This document shows, one piece after another, positions 59,776 to 64,000 of a stretch of DNA of 64,000 nucleotides; positions within the stretch are counted from its first letter, which is position 1, and each line of letters begins with the position of its first letter. A program made the position numbers and the translations under genes. The notes under the pieces are model-generated. The model worked only from the letters and a program-made list of their open reading frames with translations. It was not told where the DNA came from and did no database searches. Source of the DNA: Caldicellulosiruptor saccharolyticus DSM 8903 (GTDB lineage: Bacteria > Bacillota > Thermoanaerobacteria > Caldicellulosiruptorales > Caldicellulosiruptoraceae); assembly GCF_000016545.1 (NCBI RefSeq), contig NC_009437.1, forward strand, positions 2,754,501-2,818,500, read 5' to 3'.

Positions 59776-60132
59776 ATGTGGCAAATAACTTTTCTGCCAG
59801 AAGCAAAAAAGGAACTTTTTAAACTTGATAAACAAATTCAAAAGATAGTTTTAGCTGGTATACGGAAGGTTAGCAAAAATCCACTTCCACAAAGTGAAGG
59901 TGGATACGGCAAACCACTTGGCAGCAATCAATCTACCAATTTAACAGGCTTTTTCAAAATTAAATTCAAAGATGTTGGCATAAGAGTTATTTATGCCCTT
60001 GCTCCCTCTCAGAAGATAATGAATATTGTTGCGGTGTTGCCAAGAGAGGATGACTACTGTTACAAAGTTGCTGAAAAGCGAAAGAAAAAGTATGGCAAAG
60101 ATGTATTTAAAAAAAGTTTCGAAAACTTATAA
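59776..60132 (+). CDS. RelE/ParE-superfamily toxin
   Basis: 118 residues. ITFLPEAKKELFKLDKQIQK, NPLPQSEGGYGKPL, LTGFFKIKFKDVGIRVIYAL and VAVLPREDDYCYKVAEKRKKKY: a RelE-like fold with basic residues in the last part. RelE toxins cut mRNA in the ribosome. Paired with the Phd-like protein directly upstream. Confidence 0.85.
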   Translation: MWQITFLPEAKKELFKLDKQIQKIVLAGIRKVSKNPLPQSEGGYGKPLGSNQSTNLTGFFKIKFKDVGIRVIYALAPSQKIMNIVAVLPREDDYCYKVAEKRKKKYGKDVFKKSFENL

Positions 60133-60136
60133 GACC

Positions 60137-60167
60137 AGGACTCTGGGAATGATTATACCAGAGTCCT
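60137..60167 (+). terminator. Terminator of the RelE-type operon
   Basis: AGGACTCTGG/CCAGAGTCCT, 10-bp stem followed by GTTATATTTTATT. Confidence 0.75.
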
Positions 60168-60208
60168 GTTATATTTTATTGTTAACTCTTCTGGCTGGGT
60201 CTTTTGTA

Positions 60209-60434
60209 TAATCGTTTACAGCGTCTTTCCCCCGCCAAACTGAATTTTCCTATCTTGAATGGTAGCTCGAAAGCCTTTCTCGGGTTTGACTGCTGTCTTG
60301 CTACCCCAGTAGCTGTCTGTCTTTTAGCTACATGCCAAAGCCCGCCGTGAGCTTTCAAGCTACCCTGCCACTGGCCATGGTTTTGAAAAAGTTTTAAGAG
60401 GCTTGAGTTTGTTATAAATAGCGAACATTTGTTG
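60209..60434 (-). repeat. Third copy of the degenerate three-box repeat
   Basis: TAATCGTTTACA (60209-60220), GCTCGAAAGCCTTTCTCGGG (about 60265-60284) and AATAGCGAACATTTGTTGG (60416-60434) in the order seen at 58.6-58.8 kb. No supported gene. On the minus strand it lies directly downstream of the promoter-leader unit at 60461-60551. Confidence 0.5.
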
Positions 60435-60460
60435 GTGTTAAATCTGGCTTTTTTGATTTT

Positions 60461-60551
60461 AAAAAATTTGACATTCTTTATAAACACCTAAAAGCAACAT
60501 TTATGGCAAATATTTTAATTATATTGTAGCAGGTTCTTGTCTGTTTTGCAA
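60461..60551 (-). promoter_or_regulatory. Promoter-leader unit D
   Basis: TTGCAA (60546-60551), 17 bases, TACAAT (60523-60528), then TTTGCCATAAATG, CTTTTAGGTGTTTATAAAG and AATGTCAAATTTT: same leader as units A and B. It points into the three-box repeat. Confidence 0.6.
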
Positions 60552-60587
60552 GAGCTAAAGTCAACCACTATAGCAACGGCTAAAAAA

Positions 60588-60962
60588 CTATCTTCCCTTT
60601 AAAAAGTTTGGAAGAAAAAAATACTCTTCATGAGGACTTAGGAAGCTTTCACCGTCTAATTCATAGCTGTTGCCATATTTGCACTCCATCTCTTTAACAA
60701 CTCCAAAAAGCCTACAAATTAAAGGTCTAACAGGATATATTGCGCACTTTTTCATTTGGATATCTCTATAAGGACAGACAAGAGGGTGTTTTTTCTGACT
60801 AAGTAGCCTTTTTTGTTCTTCCTGGCTTATTGAATTTTCAACATATCTTTTGACTGTTTCAATCTCGCTTTTTGTTGCCAAGACTGGCCCACAGCAAGCA
60901 CCACAGTTTAAACATGCATGCCGTGGAATATTGAAAAGAATACTACTGGGCATAGAAAACAC
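60588..60962 (-). CDS. YkgJ-type cysteine-cluster protein
   Basis: 124 residues. CLNCGACCGPVLATKSEIE at the N-terminus, then PLVCPYRDIQMKKCAIYPVRPLICRLFG: the Cys pattern of the YkgJ/UPF0153 family, presumed to bind zinc or an iron-sulphur cluster. Function unknown. The C-terminal part is short. Preceded by an unrelated non-coding stretch and the IS200/IS605 element. Confidence 0.85.
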   Translation of the reverse strand: MFSMPSSILFNIPRHACLNCGACCGPVLATKSEIETVKRYVENSISQEEQKRLLSQKKHPLVCPYRDIQMKKCAIYPVRPLICRLFGVVKEMECKYGNSYELDGESFLSPHEEYFFLPNFLKGR

Positions 60963-61231
60963 CTCTGAAAGCTATAATTTTCTAAATGAAAAAAGCAGGG
61001 ACTTAAATCCCTGCTCATTTTAGAGTAGCTATTGCTACAAACTAAATTTTGGAGCAAATTAAAAACCACAAGCAACCGGGCTAATTTTATTTGCTCTTCT
61101 GGAACATTTGACAATTACTTTGGTGCACTCTTATATATCTATTCCCTTTTTTATGAGTTTTCTCTGAAAATCATTTAAAATAGAGTATTCCAATATTTCC
61201 TTGTTAACTCGCAAATAATCACTTTTGACCT
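60963..61231. other. Non-coding stretch between the YkgJ-type gene and the IS element
   Basis: Holds a GCAGGG/CCCTGC hairpin (60995-61014) with a T run on the minus strand, which would end transcripts coming from the IS element. Otherwise AT-rich with nothing recognisable. Confidence 0.5.
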
Positions 61232-61274
61232 ACTCCTCGCCTCCCAGAGGCGAGGATTCTCTTGGTAGCTTAGT

Positions 61275-62531
61275 TTAGGCTACCTTCCCAGTAGAACAGT
61301 TTTTATCCCATGGATGGGTGTTCCATTCTACTGGGCAACGCAGGTGCGATTTGAATCTCACACCTGTGGGGCAGGCCAATCGCCCTACTACCAGGCTCTC
61401 GCCTGTATACTTTCTGTAGATGTTTACCGCTCCTACTCCATCCCTGTGATACCTAAATCCACAACTCTTGCATTCATAGTTTCTATCCAATGGCTTGTTC
61501 TTACTGCCACATACAGGACAAATCTGCGATGTCATGTTCTCCTTTACATACACAACCTCTATACCTGCAAATTCGGCTTTTTGTTCTATCATCTTGCTTA
61601 TCTTCCTGAACAACCATTGGTGTACTTTCTGACTTGCCACTTTATTGCTCTTTTTCTTGCTGTTCCTTATGCCTTTCACATCACCCATAACTATTGTTGT
61701 GATACCATTTTCCACACAGTACCCTATCAGGTGAGATGTGTATTTTCCCAACACATCTCTTATCAGGTTTGAAAGCCTTCTCAATAGTTTTGTCTTTGCT
61801 CTTTGGAGTTTTCCCCGTCTTTTAGAACCCTTCTGACATCCTGAAATCTTGCTCTGGAGTAAAGATTGCTTTTTGTTCCTGTATCGCAAAATGGAGTTTA
61901 AAACCCCTCCATTGTACACAACTACCTTATTACCATCAAAACATACCATCGGGTGTATTACTCCAAGGTCTATTGCAATTGTTTTGCCACTCCTCTTTTT
62001 TGCTTCCTGTTCTTTTGCAATTTCAACAACTACATGAACATAGTATTTGCCTTTATCTGCATGATAAAGCAGCTCTGCATACTTGGGTTTTATACCAATT
62101 CTTACATTGTCTATAACTATCCTCTCTGCACCTTTCATGTTTACCAGAATTAGATTATCCCCTTCCAGCTTTATTGCCGAGTCTTTAAAACACACCTTGT
62201 TGTACTTCTTGTTCCTGTATGGCAGTCTAATCTTTGAAGTATTTTTATTTTTCTTTTTTGCCTTTTTGATTTTTCTCAAAGTGGCAGTATAGTTTGTCCA
62301 TGCCTGCTGGTATGCCGCCTGCTTGCTCTGACTGTGCAATATAAAACTCTTCTGGTGTATCCACCACTCCATGTACCTGTAGAATGTCTTTTGCTTTATC
62401 CTAAGTCCTTTCCTGTTTATCTTCTTAAGAAAACTTACAGCTTTGGAGTAGATTTTTCCTGATTGCATTGAAAGCTCTCTTGCTAAATTCTGATATTCAT
62501 TGGGAATTGGCAGAATATATGTCTTATCCAT
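61275..62531 (-). CDS. tnpB: TnpB RNA-guided nuclease of the IS200/IS605 element
   Basis: 418 residues. RuvC-I KTIAIDLGVIHPM, zinc ribbon CPVCGSKNKPLDRNYECKSCGF, RuvC-III YHRDGVGAVNIY. At RuvC-II the sequence is IVMGDVKGIRN, with Gly-Asp where many TnpB have Glu; a D in this place is common in one branch of the family, so activity is open. TnpB with its omega-RNA cuts the empty donor site and keeps the element in the genome. Overlaps tnpA by 8 bases. Confidence 0.9.
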   Translation of the reverse strand: MDKTYILPIPNEYQNLARELSMQSGKIYSKAVSFLKKINRKGLRIKQKTFYRYMEWWIHQKSFILHSQSKQAAYQQAWTNYTATLRKIKKAKKKNKNTSKIRLPYRNKKYNKVCFKDSAIKLEGDNLILVNMKGAERIVIDNVRIGIKPKYAELLYHADKGKYYVHVVVEIAKEQEAKKRSGKTIAIDLGVIHPMVCFDGNKVVVYNGGVLNSILRYRNKKQSLLQSKISGCQKGSKRRGKLQRAKTKLLRRLSNLIRDVLGKYTSHLIGYCVENGITTIVMGDVKGIRNSKKKSNKVASQKVHQWLFRKISKMIEQKAEFAGIEVVYVKENMTSQICPVCGSKNKPLDRNYECKSCGFRYHRDGVGAVNIYRKYTGESLVVGRLACPTGVRFKSHLRCPVEWNTHPWDKNCSTGKVA

Positions 62532-62934
62532 CTTCTTCTACCTTCTTCCATTGTGCTTCTATATACTTTTTTATCGTTTCAGAAGACACATTGCCTGCTG
62601 TTGCAACGAAGTATGCCCTTGTCCAGACTGAACCTTTCTGCTTATACTGAGGGAACTTCTGCCCTATCTTTCTGCCAGTAGCACCTTTTATCACATTGAT
62701 AAGTTGGCTTGGTGAATACCTTGGAAGTGCTGAGATAAACAAATGGATATGATCAGGCATTATCTCAAGTGCTAAAATGTCAAATTTATATGCTTTAGAC
62801 AGTTCTTTTATTGTGTCTTCGACTGTCTTTTTTACTTCAGGGTCTTTTAAAAAGTCCTTACGATATTTTGGTATCCAAATAAAGTGGTAGTTGATTAAAA
62901 ATTTAGCATGTCGTGTTGACTTGTAGGTATTCAT
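62524..62934 (-). CDS. tnpA: Y1 HUH transposase of the IS200/IS605 element
   Basis: 136 residues. YHFIWIPKYRKDFL, MPDHIHLFISA (HUH) and the catalytic Tyr in SSETIKKYIEAQW. It moves single-stranded DNA at TT-AC type sites next to the end hairpins. Full length. Confidence 0.92.
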   Translation of the reverse strand: MNTYKSTRHAKFLINYHFIWIPKYRKDFLKDPEVKKTVEDTIKELSKAYKFDILALEIMPDHIHLFISALPRYSPSQLINVIKGATGRKIGQKFPQYKQKGSVWTRAYFVATAGNVSSETIKKYIEAQWKKVEEDG

Positions 62935-63018
62935 TATGACTCATACCTTTAGTTTCAAAAGTTTAAATTAATTATATCATATTTTCTATTCACTATCAAG
63001 TTCGCATTCATCCCCGCC

Positions 63019-63558
63019 CTAAAAGGACGGGGCTTTCTGCGAAAATTCCTTGTAACTTCTCAAAAATTCTATATAATCTTTTACGTATTTATTATTTGCT
63101 TGCCATTCACCATAATACCATTTTGATAATCCTTCATAATCATGACAAATAATTATCTTTTTATATTCATTTTCGCAAGCCCACTTTACCGCAAACTTTA
63201 CCCCTTCAATTTCACCTGCTACATTACGTAAACTAACTATTTCACTATTTGCTATTACATTTGAAAACTTTTGTTCATCACCCTCTTTTGTAAGGATAAC
63301 ACAACCAAACGCACACTTGTTTAAACTTTCACTATAACTTCCATCGATATAAGCAATAACTTCATTTCCTTCGCTAAGAATATCTTTATACTTTTCAAGT
63401 TGGTCAAAACCTTTAAGATACAACTCGGCGTCTTCTCTGTTTGCAAAAACCTTATATTCAGCACTAGGATATCCTTTTACATTTTCCTCACATTCTGTCC
63501 AATTTTCAAATATGCCAGTTTTTCTACCCTTTCGTACAGCATAATATTTCTTTGGCAT
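63019..63558 (-). pseudogene. rnhA: RNase H1-type gene truncated by the IS200/IS605 element
   Basis: From ATG 63558 (AAAGGAA upstream). N-terminal hybrid-binding domain (KKYYAVRKGRKTGIFENWTE, YKVFANREDAELYL), then the RNase H core EVIAYIDGSYSES, AGEIEGVKFAV and IIICHDYEGLSKWY. The final helix with the fourth acidic residue is missing: after SYKEFS the frame runs into the IS end and stops at 63019. The lost end was not found on the other side of the IS, so part of the gene is gone. Confidence 0.8.
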
Positions 63559-63775
63559 TTTGAATTCCTTTCTTAAAAGTTTCAATGTGAAAATTTTGAT
63601 TTAATTTTATAAATTTTAAAAAGTTTTTGCAAGATATTAAACAAAAATTTTTTAGGGCAGCTTTAAGTCCACTTTCCAATTGTTTTTTTGTTATACACAA
63701 CAGTTTCAGATTTTACCCTCTACAGCTGCAAATGACCAATTACATAACGTTAAAAATTTTTTGAAGCTTAGATAT

Positions 63776-64000
63776 CTAACATATTTGAATCCCCAAAGAA
63801 CCCAAAACTTCGCCAATACTCTCCATGCCACCAGCTTTTCGCAAAGCTTCTTTATAGAGCTTCTCCATACTCACATACACCTTCTTGTCCCTTTCCTCAT
63901 GTTGAACTTTTTCTATTTTCTTTGCTACTGGCAGGGAAAGTGGATTTAGATTTTTGAGCTTGTTGACAATCTTTGCAAACACAAGCTCTTTTGCCTTCCT
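63776..64000 (-). CDS. Partial gene at the window edge, C-terminal part
   Basis: Open to the window end (...KAKELVFAKIVNKLKNLNP). Basic helical protein with KVYVSMEKLYKEALRKAGGM and a short end SIGEVLGSLGIQIC. Not recognised. The true start is outside. Confidence 0.5.
   Translation of the reverse strand, partial: RKAKELVFAKIVNKLKNLNPLSLPVAKKIEKVQHEERDKKVYVSMEKLYKEALRKAGGMESIGEVLGSLGIQIC

Larger units (their letters stand above)
61232..63036 (-). mobile_element. IS200/IS605-type element (tnpA + tnpB)
   Basis: Ends marked by imperfect palindromes: CCCCGCCC-TAAAA-GGACGGGG at 63012-63032 (left end beside tnpA) and TCCTCGCCTC...GAGGCGAGGA at 61234-61256 (right end beside tnpB). Exact boundaries are approximate, since these elements make no target duplication. 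The left end lies in the RNase H gene, which it truncates. A second hairpin GGTAGCC...GGCTACC-like at 61264-61284 may be part of the guide RNA. Confidence 0.8.

Noticed and set aside
60182-60487. 101-residue minus-strand reading frame
   Set aside because: It spans the three-box repeat and the promoter-leader unit D; composition and lack of a ribosome site argue against a gene.

Overview
The window is AT-rich bacterial DNA from what looks like a thermophilic, low-G+C clostridial Firmicute. Shine-Dalgarno sites are strong, promoters are of the TTGACA/TATAAT type, and IS256, IS21 and IS200/IS605 elements share the same DNA. Gene style and IS content fit Caldicellulosiruptor or a close relative; that is inference. 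No rRNA, tRNA or CRISPR array was seen.

Layout. (1) 0-6.8 kb, chromosomal genes: a SWIM/SNF2 helicase gene broken by a frameshift, a tandem duplication of a LemA-TPM unit with a decayed lemA and a PIN module inserted in it, and a WG-repeat gene with an in-frame stop. (2) 6.8-11.2 kb: a HerA ATPase, an overlapping NurA-like nuclease with a zinc ribbon, and a convergent Dam-type adenine methylase, together a candidate DNA-defence cassette. (3) 11.3-18.5 kb: a plasmid- or ICE-like minus-strand replication/recombination operon (CHC2 primase, RadC, RecB-type nuclease broken by IS256, Bet recombinase, small proteins). Its genes are separated by a recurring unit of post-stop hairpin, GGAGTwwwACC box and Shine-Dalgarno arm. 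A small membrane peptide with a promoter-bearing antisense RNA looks like a type I toxin-antitoxin pair. (4) 18.5-25.2 kb: a nest of mobile DNA. A TnpB-related gene was split by IS21, istA was hit by IS256, and recombination between inverted IS256 copies flipped 1.76 kb, leaving istA and istB on opposite strands.

(5) 25.2-34.4 kb: DUF3800 gene with a convergent small-RNA candidate, radical SAM protein, tyrosine recombinase, coiled-coil membrane protein, MazEF-like pair, LexA-like HTH protein, transglycosylase/M23 hydrolase, HD protein and SSB. (6) 34.4-55.2 kb: a Tad/Flp-like pilus system with CpaB, TadZ, TadA, TadB, TadC, a prepilin peptidase and six prepilin-like proteins, together with a GT2 glycosyltransferase, a GT-C-like membrane protein and a methyltransferase that probably decorate pilins, a 2174-residue PKD surface protein and an SLH-like protein. 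(7) 55.3-60.6 kb: an XRE/ImmA-IrrE/PIN operon, a second PIN module, a Phd/RelE pair, and long non-coding stretches with repeated promoter-leader-terminator units and a degenerate three-box repeat. (8) 60.6-64 kb: YkgJ-type protein, an IS200/IS605 element truncating an RNase H gene, and a partial gene.

The replication genes, recombinase, cell-wall hydrolase and pilus operon run almost entirely on the minus strand and look like one large integrative element, later broken up by insertion sequences. No VirB4/VirD4-type conjugation ATPase or relaxase is visible, so mobility by conjugation is not shown.
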